Of a stretch of DNA of 64,000 bases, positions 29,856 to 42,086 are shown piece by piece (position 1 is the stretch's first letter; the number at the start of each line of letters is the position of its first letter). The stretch covers positions 77,116,001-77,180,000 of the forward strand of contig JAZHRO010000002.1 of the NCBI GenBank assembly GCA_037157565.1, given 5' to 3'. The stretch comes from Thalassia testudinum (lineage: Eukaryota > Streptophyta > Magnoliopsida > Alismatales > Hydrocharitaceae). The notes beneath the pieces are model-generated. The model was not told the origin of the DNA and made no database searches. It saw only the letters and a program-made list of their open reading frames with translations. Both the position numbers and the translations under genes were made by a program.

Positions 29856-32800
29856 TGAAGCGTTGACGATTGATTCGTACTAAATGGGTTTCAAATGTCA
29901 TTGTTGTAGTATATGTCACAAATACAAACCGTTGTCGCATCAATTTTATTTATATACTTAATTTTTACCAGTTTATTCTAGGTCATTTACTGGGAAGCAT
30001 TTATTGATATAAATCACTCTCTAAGCCCAAAAACATTCTTTAATTCAAAAAAATGTTGATTTTATTTACAAAAATGAATGAAAGAATAAAAAAATAAAAG
30101 AATTTAGTTAATTATGTACGTAAAAAATACATTACAATGCTTGGAAACAAATGTACACACACAAGCATTAAAAACACTATGTACAACTACTCTATGTTAA
30201 TTATTTACAACTAATATAGTTAATACCTAAGTATAGGTACAAAAATAGTTAATAATATTTACTATACTAACTCATTATAACATACTATCATCTATAGTAA
30301 CATATATAATATATACAGTAATATATATAAGTGTTGTTAAAACCTTAGTAAAATTATATACATAAGGTAAAATAACTATCTATACTTATAATCCTATGTA
30401 CAATGACATATATATACATCAATGTAGCTTTAGTAACAAATTTACACCACCTAAAGCAAAAACTACCTATACTAACAAACATATATATATATACAGTGAC
30501 AGATGTATTCGTCACTAAAGCCCTTAGTGTCATATATATACATATAAGAGCTCAAAAACTTATACTAATCTATACTAACACACACACACACAGAGTACAC
30601 ACTAAGGCACAGGCACAATAGTTATTCAATTTCAGCCTCCACTCTCCTCTTCTCTCAGCCGGTTCAAACTGGCTCGGTTTAATCTCTCAATCGGTTCAAA
30701 AATTGGTTTTTAGTTGGTGGGCGGCATTTTCGAGAGATACACAGTACCCATTACTGGGTGGGACCAGACCTCTACTAGGGCCACCCTAGTTCATTATAGG
30801 TACATTATATCGTTTACAGCTCTCCATTGAGCCCACACAGGCCCACGCACAGTGCACGGCCCCCAGCCAATGCACCACACCCAAATATATGCTCAAATTA
30901 GTATCGATATCAGAGGAGATAGGTATGTGATGTTTTGCGCCCAATGCTTGTCGACTGGGAAGGCAAAAACACAAAATAGTTATAAAGCACTGCGGGCGAT
31001 GGTGAGTTAATGATGTGGCGCTATTGAAAGCACCTAATTGCCGTTGCAATCGCGTTTTGATGTTTGATTTAGTGATTTTGACCCTCGATTTAAGGGTCAT
31101 AATTTATTATAAATTAAAAATAAATTATGGGATTTTAAAGCCTATACATAGGGCTACATAATTATGTAGTTACTTTACATAAATAAGTTAGTTTATTATG
31201 TAATTAAATTAGCTAAAGTTTACATTTTATACACATTAAATTAAAGTTTAATTTGCTAATTACATTATAAATTAGTTAATAAATTGTGAAATTAAGTTAA
31301 TATAGTACTAATATAGATAATAAATTATTTATTACATATTTTTATGGTATTTTATAAGCTTTATTTTAATTTATTTAGATTTAAATACATGTTTTAGTTA
31401 GTTATACTTATAAATGAACTATAAATACTGAAATATAGTATAAATATGATATAAATAAGTTGAAAATACTTATTATAATATATTACAAGTATATAATATA
31501 AATTATCTCAGTATTAACTTAATTTACTAATTTATTTTATTTTAACTAAGATAATTACCTAATTAAATTAATAAATTAATTATTTATAGTATATCTATAA
31601 TTAAATTATATTACAGGTATTATATGATACATAATACATATATAAATACATATGTACAGTATTGGGTATAAATATGCATATTTAATTATCTTTGTGGATT
31701 TACTTAGTTATTATAAATTTAAGTTATATAAATTAATATAAAATAATACAATAAAGTTATATATATATATTAAGTTATCCTAAATACTTATTATACTATA
31801 TAGAATACATATATAAGTTGTTTATAGATATTTTATACATATTATACAATATTTACTTATAACTTAGATTTAATTACTATATACAAGTATATACATAATA
31901 TACATAGTATTTTTAGGGGTTTTTAGGGTTTTTCTGATCTTTATGGGTTTTATAAGTATAGTAGGGATAAAGGATGAAAGAGAAAGAAAGAGATGAGGGA
32001 GAGAGAGTTGTTTTTACTGTTTTTAATGTTGATGTCTTTTTATTAAATTCTAAGGTATACTGAATTTTTGGCTGGTATGTTCTACCAAGTTGGGGATTTA
32101 GAATGCCTTGAAACTTGACACACATTTAAAAATATACCTAATCTTGACCAAGACAGATTTATTTTATTTTTTTGGAAATTTTTTAAGATTTTAATTTATT
32201 TACAAAGTTCATACAAGTTAGGGCCTTCAAAGGGTTTTTCAAAGAGAACCTAAGGCCTAGAAAACAGTCATAGTGGCTGAGAATGCAGTTAAAGCTTCTC
32301 AAAACACTTAGCACACTATAATACACATGTTTAGGTAGTTAAATTTGAATTTTGAATCTGCTTCATTTAAAACACTCATTTGGACAAATTATGCGTTAAA
32401 AGATTAGCTGACAATGGATGTTAAACAAGATTGCAAGCAATTCAAGTTAAGTCAAAATCCAAATTCATTACATGAATGCTTGTTACAATAAGGTCAACCT
32501 CTCAAAATACTCAAAACACAACCAAAATTCCAATCTGATCAGACTTCAATAGTGGCTGCAGCATCTGCAATGATCATAGTAGCTGCAGCTGAAATCTAAA
32601 TTGCTACTAGATCAGCAGCTGATCTGAAGCTACTGCTATTAGTTGAAATTAGATGATGGAATAACAAGTTACCAGACATCTTCTGCGACCATCTCAGCAG
32701 TAATGTTTGTTGCTTTTGATCTTTGAAATCCAGCCCAGATCAGACCTAAGAAGGTCTGATATGAGGCTCACTAAATCCACAAAACATTTCTAATAGATCT

Positions 32801-34695
32801 ACCCAAAAATATTTTTAAATTCATCATTGAAAATATGAAAATCCATTATTGAAGAAAATTTCCCAGATTTGAATTTTGTGCATAACCAAAAACCATGTTG
32901 CCCTGATTTAGGCTTTTATTGTGATTTGATATCTGATTAATCATCTGATTTGCTTAAACACCATTGTTTGGTGTTCAAGATGATCTAATGATTAACTCAA
33001 AATCAATTGGGTCATCATTTGACCTCAAATCAGTTTTGTTGATTTCCGTTGGGCAAATTCTCCAAATAACACTTAAATTAAGTGCAAGCTCATTCACAAA
33101 TTAAAACCAAATCCAAAACATTAGATTCATTACATGACACCTAATTAAGCAATTAAGACCCTCAAAAAGCTCGATTGAATCCAATGAAAACCAAAATGAG
33201 TCCTAAATCATGAGATTTGGCATTAAAAGCAAATCTGAAAGAAAATCAAGTAATTTGAGATAATCAAATTAGATCGGGGGGTCTTTGTGGATTTATGGAA
33301 TGAGTGGGAGACCCCCCAAGTGGATTTTTAGGTGCAAATTCAAATCAAGAAGCCAAGGCCTCAGATCTGAATTTGACCTTGATGTAGGGGTGGATTATGA
33401 ATAAAATTGTGAGAAAAAATTTGAAGCGATCCGTGAAGCGAAGAGAGAGCTGTATGCGTTGAAATGGTGATGGAGAAACACCTCTCAGATCTGAATTGAT
33501 CAGAGAGGGTGGAGCGGATCTACACTAATCTACTCCTAACTAAACTAATCCATCACTGAAAATTGATCTCTAGCATCTGATCTACTCCTAAATTACTCTA
33601 ACTATTACTACAATTAACCTAGAAAGTAGGAAAAACTACACTAGGAAAGCAATAAATCTAGCTAACAGACGAAGGTGGTGTCCAAGGTCCACCGGCCGGA
33701 GGTCGATGGTGATGAAATGGAGGAGATTCTCAGCTAAAGAAGGTGGTGTCCAAGAGCCAACAGCCGGTGGCTAGAGGCAATTGAAGGAGGGAGAAGAGTG
33801 ATCTTTGTCATCGACCACTGAAGAACGGTGGTGGCAGGTTGAGGGGTTGGGTGAAAGCAACCACTCAAGGGGAGGAAGCTCGTTAGGCGTGCACACAAGC
33901 TCAGGGAGCTCCTTAAGTTTGCAAGGCAGTGATTGTGCTAACTGCTGAGGTGAAATTAAGCACCTAGGGTATGGGCGGCTGGGATGAGAAGAAGAGCATG
34001 CACGAAGTTCCAATCCAAATTCTAGCCGTTGGATGGGATCTGGGCAAGGTGGTGACCTCACGTGTCGAAGTACGTGAAGCTTCTAATGGATCAGAGCCAC
34101 AAGATCAAGAGAGTAAGGAGAGGATGGTCGTGATTTCTTGTGTTCTTGAGCCATAGTAGACCCTCGCAACTGCAGGTCTTCTGGTGGATTTGCAGAGAGA
34201 CCCAAAGTGGCTAAAGGGTAGAAAGTTTACAGTGAGGCCCATAAGTAGTGAAGAAGTTCTGTAGAGTCGCCCCTAGAATTTGCAAAGCGATCCCTACCAG
34301 CTATCATATCAGTCCCTGGAGGTTTTTAAATGAATAAAATGTTTATGACTTGATGACCTATATGTAATCTAATAAATGCAAGGTTCTAATGATGTCCAAA
34401 TGCAACCAAGTTTTTATTTAAGCTTAATTGAACATTAAGGAAGTTAATTGTACTTTTGATTTGAACTTTTGAACTCAAATGTTTGTTCAATTTGTAAATG
34501 GATCATCATTTTACAATAATGAATAGGATACCTCATTTAATGACCTAATTTCACATTTTTAACATAGATTTGATGTTTTAGGTCTTTGTTCATTATTTCC
34601 CACACTTAGCCCATTTCATGTGTTAATTCAATAGTATTTAACCTAGTTTCTAACTTAACTTGGGCAATTTAGTTGTGATGAGCTACACCTCATCA
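29856..34695 (-). mobile_element. Solo LTR F (4.84 kb) with target duplication gcctc
   Basis: + strand start TGAAGCGTTGACG, end CTCATCA; flanked by gcctc at 29851-29855 and 34696-34700. Element-strand start TGATGAGGTGTAGCTCATCA. It shares with LTR E a U5-like stretch (29975), a GGGTGGGACCAGACC-type box (30750 here, 21363 in E) and a (CA)n run (30580). Bases 31100-31900 are extremely AT-rich. No coding sequence; the ORFs are short and unsupported. Confidence 0.85.
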
Positions 34696-34700
34696 GCCTC

Positions 34701-35800
34701 CTCTCACTTGTGATCCCTCACTACCTGCAGATGGAAATGACCTCCACGCTTAACCGAAATGAAGGCCGGTAGAACCCAATTCCGCCAAAAATTTCCACCT
34801 AGCAGCACCTCTTAGTTGATCACTCTTGCCTACGACCGGACCCCTACCTTTGTGGTGTTGTGTTTGGGCCACAGGTTGTAGAATTGTCAAGGCACTAACC
34901 TTGATGGCCTAGACAACAACCGCCAACCTCCCCCCAAAGGAAAATTTTACAAGGTTGGTGACCTCATCCACAAGCAGGCGTTGCTTCGACTGTATTTCCC
35001 ACCAAAGGCTAGGACAATAAAACCCCTCCGCGTTCCCCATAAACATGAACCACCCATACAGAACAAGCTACCAGTGCGTACCCTAACTAAAGTGGACCTC
35101 TGGCCTCCTACGAGCATCGATTCCATGCGAGGAACCTTGGAGGGAGAATTCGGCACTCAAGTCTCGTTAGCATGAATAGGGGGTCGAGACCAAGTTAAAG
35201 TCGGGTACTGAATTCCTTCTTGTTGTAGCCGCCTAACCATGACGACCCCTCTAAAAGGTCGGCTAATGGTGGAGGTTCGGGCTGAAATTTGTCAGTGACT
35301 GGGAGGGGATGGACTGACATCCGCCCCTACCTGGTGCTCCACCAAGCCTATTATTTGATGTAAGTGGGGACACAAAACGATGGCCAGTAAGCTCATCAAC
35401 AGGTGAATGATGCTTTACACATCCTTCTTCTTATACAAAGATAAGTAAAATTTTTCTATTTCATAAAATAGACGTTTATTTTTACAAAAAGTTTATACTA
35501 ATCTCCTCACCCACCTACGAACTAGCACTCGCCGAGACTGGAAAACCCCCTTGTTCCCAACAAGCGCATGCCACTCGCACAGGACAGGTTGTCGGCAGGT
35601 ACCCCAACTAGAGCAGACCTTGGGCCCCCTGCGAGAGTTGAAAACATGCAAGGAGCCTTGGCACCTTACTGTGGGTTACCATTTAAGGACCCGGGGAGCG
35701 CCTGGGTACTTCAGTCTTGCCAACGCGAACAGTGGGTCGAGATCGATTTTGAAGTTGGGAACTAAATTCTCGCACTTCCATTGTAAGTGATATTTTACTA
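34701..35800 (+). other. Element L 3' region, anonymous, with a possible 520-bp duplication
   Basis: No intact ORF. Two parts resemble one another by eye: around 35060-35210 and around 35580-35770 (GTACCC..AACTA..AG, GAACCTTGG versus GAGCCTTGG, then GGGTCGAGA), spaced about 520 bases. This could be a diverged tandem duplication of 3' untranslated sequence. Confidence 0.35.
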
Positions 35801-35827
35801 ATCACCTATTTTTTTAGGAGGATGCAC

Positions 35828-36010
35828 CTACATTCCCTACAATACAATGCCACCTCTTTAAGGCTAGTAGGAACTTAGGCTCCCACACCCACGTTCCATT
35901 CAATATTTTGTCACCTCTTTAAGGCCGACAGGAACTTAGGCTCCCACGCCTACATTCCATTCAATATTTTGTCGCCTCTTAAGGCCTGCAGGAACATGGG
36001 CACCCACGCC
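35828..36010 (+). repeat. Three tandem copies of a 61-bp repeat
   Basis: The CCTCTT(T)AAGG core occurs at 35853, 35914 and 35975, exactly 61 bases apart; each unit also has GGAAC(T/A)(T/)GGG..CCCAC and ACATTCC/ACGTTCC. It lies 140 bases before the polypurine tract, where Tat-lineage elements are known to carry variable tandem repeats. Confidence 0.85.
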
Positions 36011-36132
36011 CAACCTTCTGCTTCATAAAAAATGTTCACCCCACTTATAAGACAGTCGGGAAAACATTTGGGGCATTATACACTATGAAGTTTTAAGTTC
36101 TCTGACTACTCTCTCAGCAGCATTTGCTAGTT

Positions 36133-36148
36133 AGAGAGTGGGGGCATA
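36133..36148 (+). promoter_or_regulatory. Polypurine tract of element L
   Basis: AGAGAGTGGGGGCATA immediately before the LTR start TGATGAGGGG. Confidence 0.75.
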
Positions 36149-36758
36149 TGATGAGGGGCAAAAAGTGCCCACAAACTCAAAACTCCGCAGGAAGCCTGAG
36201 AAGGGATCCGGCTAGTTGGATGCGAAGTAAATAGGTAGATCCGACCCTACTTGACCCACCTACACTAGGGAGGATTCGAACCCACCCACATCTAAGCAAG
36301 TCCGGATAGACCCAAGCCATTAGAAGATCTAGTTTGACTGAGGTCAGAAAGGGGGTGTAAAAGTCCAAGAAGCCCATGTCGATGGTAATGATGGTGTTAC
36401 CACCGCCATTAATAGCCTAACAACAAACATATCCTGACAACGGACATGTCTAGGAAAAAGATCCTACAACAAGATCCTCTTCCCGCACTATAAATAGCAA
36501 AGAGAGGCTCTCGAGGCTCCCCCTCAGGCAATCCGGGAAAGAGATTGTATTACCACTATTTACTAGTGAATATTCTAGAGCATTGGCCTCCCCCCAGATG
36601 TACACCCCTTGTGGTGAAACTGGGTCACCAATCTCCTTGTTTTTCTTGTGATTGCCTGCTTGTGACTCGTTGAGCCGGATCCTCCAGTTACTTAGGAGAT
36701 CCAATCACCCTACATACTTTCATTCTCTTGTGGCTACGTTACGTTTTCTACGTCAACA
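36149..36758 (+). repeat. 3' LTR of element L (610 bp)
   Basis: Starts TGATGAGGGGC with GGGGCAAAAAGTGCCC as an internal hairpin, ends ACGTCAACA. TATAAATA at 36489-36496. The palindrome GACATGTC at 36443-36450 lies 39 bases upstream. It is much shorter than the other LTRs here. Confidence 0.75.
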
Positions 36759-37571
36759 AATTCTTTAATGGCCTTCTGAGGCTCATCAATATCCTTTATT
36801 TACCCATTCTTAGATGGTTTAATCCCTTCATGATCATGCCTTTTTAATAACACCCAGCTTCTTCTGAGGCCGTAAAGATTTTTTCATTATTTTCATAATG
36901 GTAACTGATCAAGTATCGACTATTTTTGTCTTAACCTTGAAGAGGAAATGAAAAGGAATCTTCACATTGATGCTCCTATATACATGGCCAATTATATCTT
37001 ACCCTCATTAACTTGTCAATGACATCTATATCCTTAAAAAGTTATTAATCATTACTTGACTATGCCCCTAGGTTAACTTACTATTAGTTCTCTAGGAATA
37101 TTCCGCTAAGTTTAAAGGAGTTATTGTAGAAAATTATATTAATATCATTCTTCATGTTATTTTTAAGATTTTTATATATATGTCCTTATAAACTTTGGAA
37201 AAGAAGCATATATTCCTAACTATTGGGGCTAAATAATAAAGGAATTTTATACATAAATCCTTTTTTTTTACACTAACAAACCCTTACCTCTTCTCCACTT
37301 CCTCCCCCCCTATACTCTCTTTCTTAGACAATTGCCCCTCTCTTCCCCACCACCATTTCCTCTCCTCCTTCCCATCACCACAGCCACCTCCTCCTACCTT
37401 TTGCCTTTCCCTACCACTACAACCTCCTCCACATCCTCCTTTCCACCACCACCTCGATCACCACTACTGCTCAATCTAGTCCTCCTCTCCTTGCTTCTTC
37501 CTCCTTAATATAGTCCTCTTTCATCCACCTCGTTTACAGCTCGCAACCTATCTGAACGGTAGATTTCGCTT
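36759..37571. other. Unassigned sequence
   Basis: AT-rich for the first 500 bases, then a pyrimidine-rich stretch (37260-37510, CTCC/ACC repeats). No ORF over 60 codons, no retroelement motif, and no match elsewhere in this window by eye. It may be the only non-transposon island here or an old unrecognisable insert. Confidence 0.4.
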
Positions 37572-38934
37572 GTTAGAAAAATACCTCATCGCAGTAATGT
37601 AAATCATGGTGGAAAAATCCTAGATAAAAAATATTTAACAATCAAAACTAACCACAAAAGTTAGGTCATATCCACAGGGAGGAACATATGCAATAAATTC
37701 ATGAATACTTTCCCATTATATTTGCCTAATCAAGTGCGAGATCTGTGCCCAAATCTGATGCAAAACGAGGTGAAAAGAAGACACACAATAACTCAAGAAT
37801 GCAAGGTTGTGTACGCAATTTTACTTCCATAAAATAATTAAACTCGTAATAGTTGAAAATTATTGTTTTCCATTGATTCCCTAAGACATTGAACCAAGAA
37901 ACTTCTTTGAATTAGGCTAACAATGTCAAGATTCACCTGAATTAATATTTACTCAAAAAGGGGAGGGCCTTCAAGATAAAACCTCCATAATATAATATTA
38001 ATTCAAATAAAAACCCAATCTCATCAATGGCATGTAATTTTTAATCCTACCTAAACTGTATCAAAATGGGGGGCTCCTTCGAGGAGCCCCTACGCACAGT
38101 TGGAGGAGAGGCTGCCGGTAAGGCTTTCACTGGAGGTTAGCGAGATGGGGTCGCACTAGGCGATGGTCGCGGAGAGGAGAATGGTGGCCAGTGGTGGTCG
38201 CCGGAGAGGAGGAACCAACCAGTAGTGGCGGCAACTCACTGGCATGTGTGGGTTGAGATAGATGTTGCTGCAGGCGTGGGAGAACTCGGTGCGACGTGAC
38301 AAGCCTGGTGGTGTCATCAGTATGAAGATACGAGGCCCATGGAGGTGGCTGCGAGGAGGGGGATGGCCAGCAACTATGGGTTCTTCTGGAGAAGAAGAAT
38401 AGTGCGTGGTTGTGAGTGGCCACACGTGGGTGCACGAGGGGCTTGGACACGCATGCGCGGGCGAGGTGGTGTGCAAGGTGGCTGGTGCTAGTGGAGCTAA
38501 GGTCAGGAGCTGCATGTGGTGGCTGGTGTGTGCGAGCGATGGTGCGCATGGTCAGTGGTGTGCACCATGGCTGGCTACTACATGCAGTGAGCGTGGGTGG
38601 TGTTGGTGCATGCAGTGGGTATGGGTGAAGGTGCGGTTCTATTGAGGAGGAGGAGGCCAGCGTTGGCCTTCCAATTAAGAGGATGGAGGCAAGTGGTGGG
38701 TTCTTCTTGATGGAGTAGAGGAGGAACGAAGAAGAAGATTGTGGAGGAGGAGGCCCGGTTCTTTGGACATCCGGGAAGGTTCCCGGATGACTTAAATGAA
38801 GGGGAGAGGATGGCGCACGGTGGTGGTCATTGAGGTCCTGAGGGTTGTCGTAGTGGAGACGAGATGAAAATGCAATAGCGGACGTGGTGGCGGTGTCAGA
38901 GTCGGTCACAGTGGAGACGAGACGCGGTGGTGGT
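37572..38934 (-). repeat. LTR fragment K, cut by element J
   Basis: The left end TGTTAGAAAAA and the complement of CCTCCCTGTGGATATGACC at 37665-37683 (R/U5 type) indicate the 3' end of a minus-strand LTR. Two perfect palindromes: GGGGCTCCT/AGGAGCCCC (38070-38090) and CATCCGGGAA/TTCCCGGATG (38768-38789). J begins at 38935, so the rest lies beyond the window. The 260-codon ORF (38127-38909, opposite strand) is P/S/H/T-rich, is not conserved elsewhere in the window, and is probably LTR leader sequence. Confidence 0.6.
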
Positions 38935-40568
38935 TGTGAAATTTCACTAGAAGGGGGTGAATAGTGAATTTAGAAAATATTGTAAGACAAAAATACGATC
39001 ACAGAAAGAGGCACAAGATTTTTAGGTGGAAACCCAAAATGGGTGAAAACCACCACCTAAGCCAATCCCTTGACTTAGGATTTTCGTTCACAAAGTGATC
39101 AATCCACTAACCACACTACTTAAACGAGGGTAGTATACCTCAATTACAAATCCCACCTCCGACCCCTAAACGGAGTTTCTCCCTTCACAATGAAGAGATG
39201 GGGACCCAACAGGCCGGATACCCAAACTGCAATAATAGAATAAGAATGAAATAACACCTATAGAACACCCCAAAATATTAATGACTTCCGTATGTATTAA
39301 GCAAAAAAATAAATCCCTGAGAATTAGCAGAATGAAGTGCACTGGGAGTGTGGGTTTGCCCTTTAATCAAAGTGTTGGCACAACACAAAGGCAATAGGAA
39401 GCAAAGAGTGGTGAGCAAGTGATTTTCTAAGGAAATTGAATCTCAAGAGGTGTGTGTTGCCTAAGAGTGGTTGTAGTCTATTTATAGGTAAGTTTGGAAC
39501 CTTCAAGAATGCTTGGGAAAGGTCTCCTAGCCGTTGGAGCCAAGTCCCAAGAGATTGGGATGAAATTCAACATAAATCAAAGCAATCATGAATCTGATAG
39601 CAATATCAGACGTTTGATTTTTAGTTCAAATGTCTTGTAAGACGTCTGGTTACAATTATGGACGTTTGATTCTATTAATTAGGCTAAATGTTTTCAGTGG
39701 ATCGAAATAGGGACATCTAATATATTCATATATGACCTCTGATAAAAATATTGGACGTCTAATTATAAGTGGATTCGTTCCTGTTTTGACCAGATCTAAA
39801 CAAGGTTTTAGATTTTAAGGAACAGACGTCAGTCTGGACATCGGCCACATTTCCTAGACGTCTGGAAAAATAATAAGAACATGCCTCGGTAATCTAAGAT
39901 TTGATTTTTGGTTTTTAATAAGATTTGCATAGAAATAAATGGGCAACGGTCCATTGATAGACGTCTAGAGACATGTCTAGACGTCTAAAAGTGTATTTTC
40001 CCATTATAACAGAAAGAAAATGGGTACTTGAGTCTAACGGTTGGTTTAAGGACGTCCAAGCAATGTATTTGACATTTGGATGAGGCTATGGACGTCTGAT
40101 AGAAGGTTGCTTCGACTGATGCCTAAGAAGTCAAAATGTAAAGGTAATGCTATAGGCAATTAGTCGTCTGAAACAATGATCAAATGTCTTAAAGTTGAAA
40201 ATCATATGTTTGACAGCTGTTATGGACATCTAATTTGTGTCATAGTGTTAGGTTTTTGTTTCTAATTTATCCTAAGTGTAGAGAGCCTAAGTTAGATATT
40301 TATAAGTTATGTTTGGGGGCTATTTACAACATCTCTAGACTCAAATAAAATAAAGATTACAACCTTTGAAAGTTTACATAAAAGCCTATGACCTATGACA
40401 ACACTTATGCTAATCTAGTCTTCACGCTTTTAATCCTCCGACTTGGAAAACTCCATGAATCCTGCAATTGTGTTATTACAGAGAAAGATATGCTATGCTT
40501 ATGCTTTATCTCTCTTTCTTTGTTTTGTAAAATCATCAAAATATTATTTATGAGGGGTTGAACTAACA
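38935..40568 (-). repeat. 3' LTR of element J
   Basis: About 1.63 kb, left end TGTGAAATTTCAC, right end CTAACA next to the polypurine tract. TATAAATA at 39479-39486 (complement) with the palindrome TCCCAA/TTGGGA (39545-39560) 59 bases upstream. From 39603 to 40215 it holds more than ten GACGTCTG-like motifs. The left flank gtggt is a possible target-site copy. Confidence 0.85.
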
Positions 40569-40725
40569 ATCTCCCCCTTTTTGATGATTTTCAAAATATA
40601 TCTGTAGGTTCTTATTTTCTCCCCCTGAAAGTTGTACTTAGTAATCTATTCCAATTTTGAAAAGATTTTTCGTACCTTTTCATGTCATTTCCTAAGTTCT
40701 TCTTTAAGTTCTTCTCCCCCTTTTT
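40569..40725 (-). promoter_or_regulatory. Three polypurine-tract copies of element J
   Basis: The complement of TCTCCCCCTTTTT occurs at 40571-40583 (adjacent to the LTR) and TCTCCCCCT again at 40618-40626 and 40711-40725. Only the first is positioned to prime plus-strand synthesis; repeated tracts are known in SIRE-type elements. Confidence 0.65.
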
Positions 40726-41006
40726 GAATATCATCATGAACGGTTTTGAAAGGGGTTGAATCTTAAACAACAAGTGTTATATAATGACATTTATAAAGTG
40801 GAGATCATTAATAAAATCTGCATGCTAAAGTATAATAAAAATGGCAGAGCATTAAAGTAAACTAACTAGGAAAAGAATGTATGTGCCTTAAACACAAACT
40901 TTCTATTGTTCCCAAAAAAATATATAAGTATGGGGTCAAAGCCCCTTAATACAAGACAACATGGAAAGACAGAAAGAAAGAAAACAAAAGAACTAAACTA
41001 GTCTTC

Positions 41007-42086
41007 TTGATCGTGGCGGCGGCAGTAGCGAACGGGTCCTTGACCCATCTGCAGATTGCAAACGTTGGTACGAAGTTCGTCGATTTCGTGGTGCACACTT
41101 CCCATATAAGTGTACATCTCTTCGTCACAATAAGAGAGAGATGCCCGAGGAGATGGAATCCGTGGCCAGATCCCATGTCTCGTCAAAGCTCGATCGAGGA
41201 GCTTCTATTTAAAGAGGACGTTCTTCATGGAGATCCGGAAAGGGTGGAAGTGGTTCTTCTTTAGCGGGCTCTTCGGCTGGCTCAAGATGCTCTCTAAGAA
41301 TGTGCATCTTGGCTGGCTGTAGGGCTCAATCTTTTTATCAACCGCCTGGTCATTGATGGAAATCTGATGACTTGCAAAAATTTTGGATAAAATGGGCCCA
41401 AATGGTAGAGATGCTCCATGGTCCTCATTCATAACACGAATAATGAGGCGGCAGTAGTTGAAGGGAATGTGACGTATAGCAGAAAAAAGTAGTGCCTTGT
41501 GTTGGCGTGAGATATAGTCAAAACGTCTCGATTTATTTAGAAGGTCCCATCCAAAAATGTGAGAGGGAAATCAGGGAAGAGGTTTGAGGTTCTTGCATGG
41601 TAGGTGCTAAGATTTTCTACATATCTTTCAAGTAGGACTAATTCTTGATTGATGACTTCTGAGTCATATTGCCTTAGAATGTCGTTGAAGTCATTTCCCT
41701 CATTAGGGATGGGAAGAAGGGAGGAAATAGAATCAGAGGTGATATGGATTTCACGTCCAAATAAACGGGTATGTAACTCAAGTTCATCATTGCTGTAGTC
41801 TTCAACGATGTTGGCGTAGAAAAGTCTGACAAGATCAGGAAACATGCCAATAGTTCCAACACCAGAGTAGAACTGTCGGTCAAAATAGTGGAAGAGATGA
41901 AGCATTTCAAAATGTTCCCAAAGGTTTAGATGGGAAGTCATTCCATACAATGAATCGAGGGCACTTGACTTTGGCATTTGTGAAGCGACGAAATCGCTGT
42001 CTAGCGATGTCGCCATGAAGTTGGTCAGCCAAATAGGTGGAAGAGGAGGTGGAAGAGCCCTCAGCTTGCTTTCGACGGGGAGGCAT
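41007..42086 (-). pseudogene. Extra ORF between pol and 3' LTR of element J (plant transposon protein type), broken
   Basis: Starts at the ATG at 42086 (MPPRRKQAEG, S/T-rich), shifts frame near 41920 and continues to 41537 with VKCPRFIVWNDF, LVRLFYANI and FGREIHITSDSISSLLPIP, then further broken pieces (41432-41205, 41186-40946). The pattern WN..FYAN..G..I..SDSI..LL.IP resembles the putative plant transposon protein domain seen in the 3' ORF of many copia elements. A splice-acceptor-like TTGTTTTTGCAG lies just upstream (complement near 42135), consistent with expression from a spliced RNA. Function unknown; the envelope-like label for this position is not supported here because no membrane segment is seen. 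Confidence 0.6.

Larger units (their letters stand above)
29374..36758 (+). mobile_element. Element L: 3' end of a Tat/Ogre-like gypsy element, interrupted by F
   Basis: Identified from its right end: polypurine tract (36133-36148), LTR (36149-36758) and 3' tandem repeats (35828-36010). The left part (29374-29855) is anonymous; C lies immediately left of it. The frame at 34941-35173 contains FYKVGDLI, faintly like an integrase C-terminus, but I cannot follow a domain. Lineage is inferred from the short TGATGAG LTR and the 3' repeats. Confidence 0.55.

Noticed and set aside
34941..35173. Integrase C-terminus in element L
   Set aside because: Only FYKVGDLI resembles the family; no further motif follows, so not called as a gene.
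38127..38909. 260-codon opposite-strand ORF
   Set aside because: Within LTR fragment K; P/S/H/T-rich, no domain, ends at the J insertion border.
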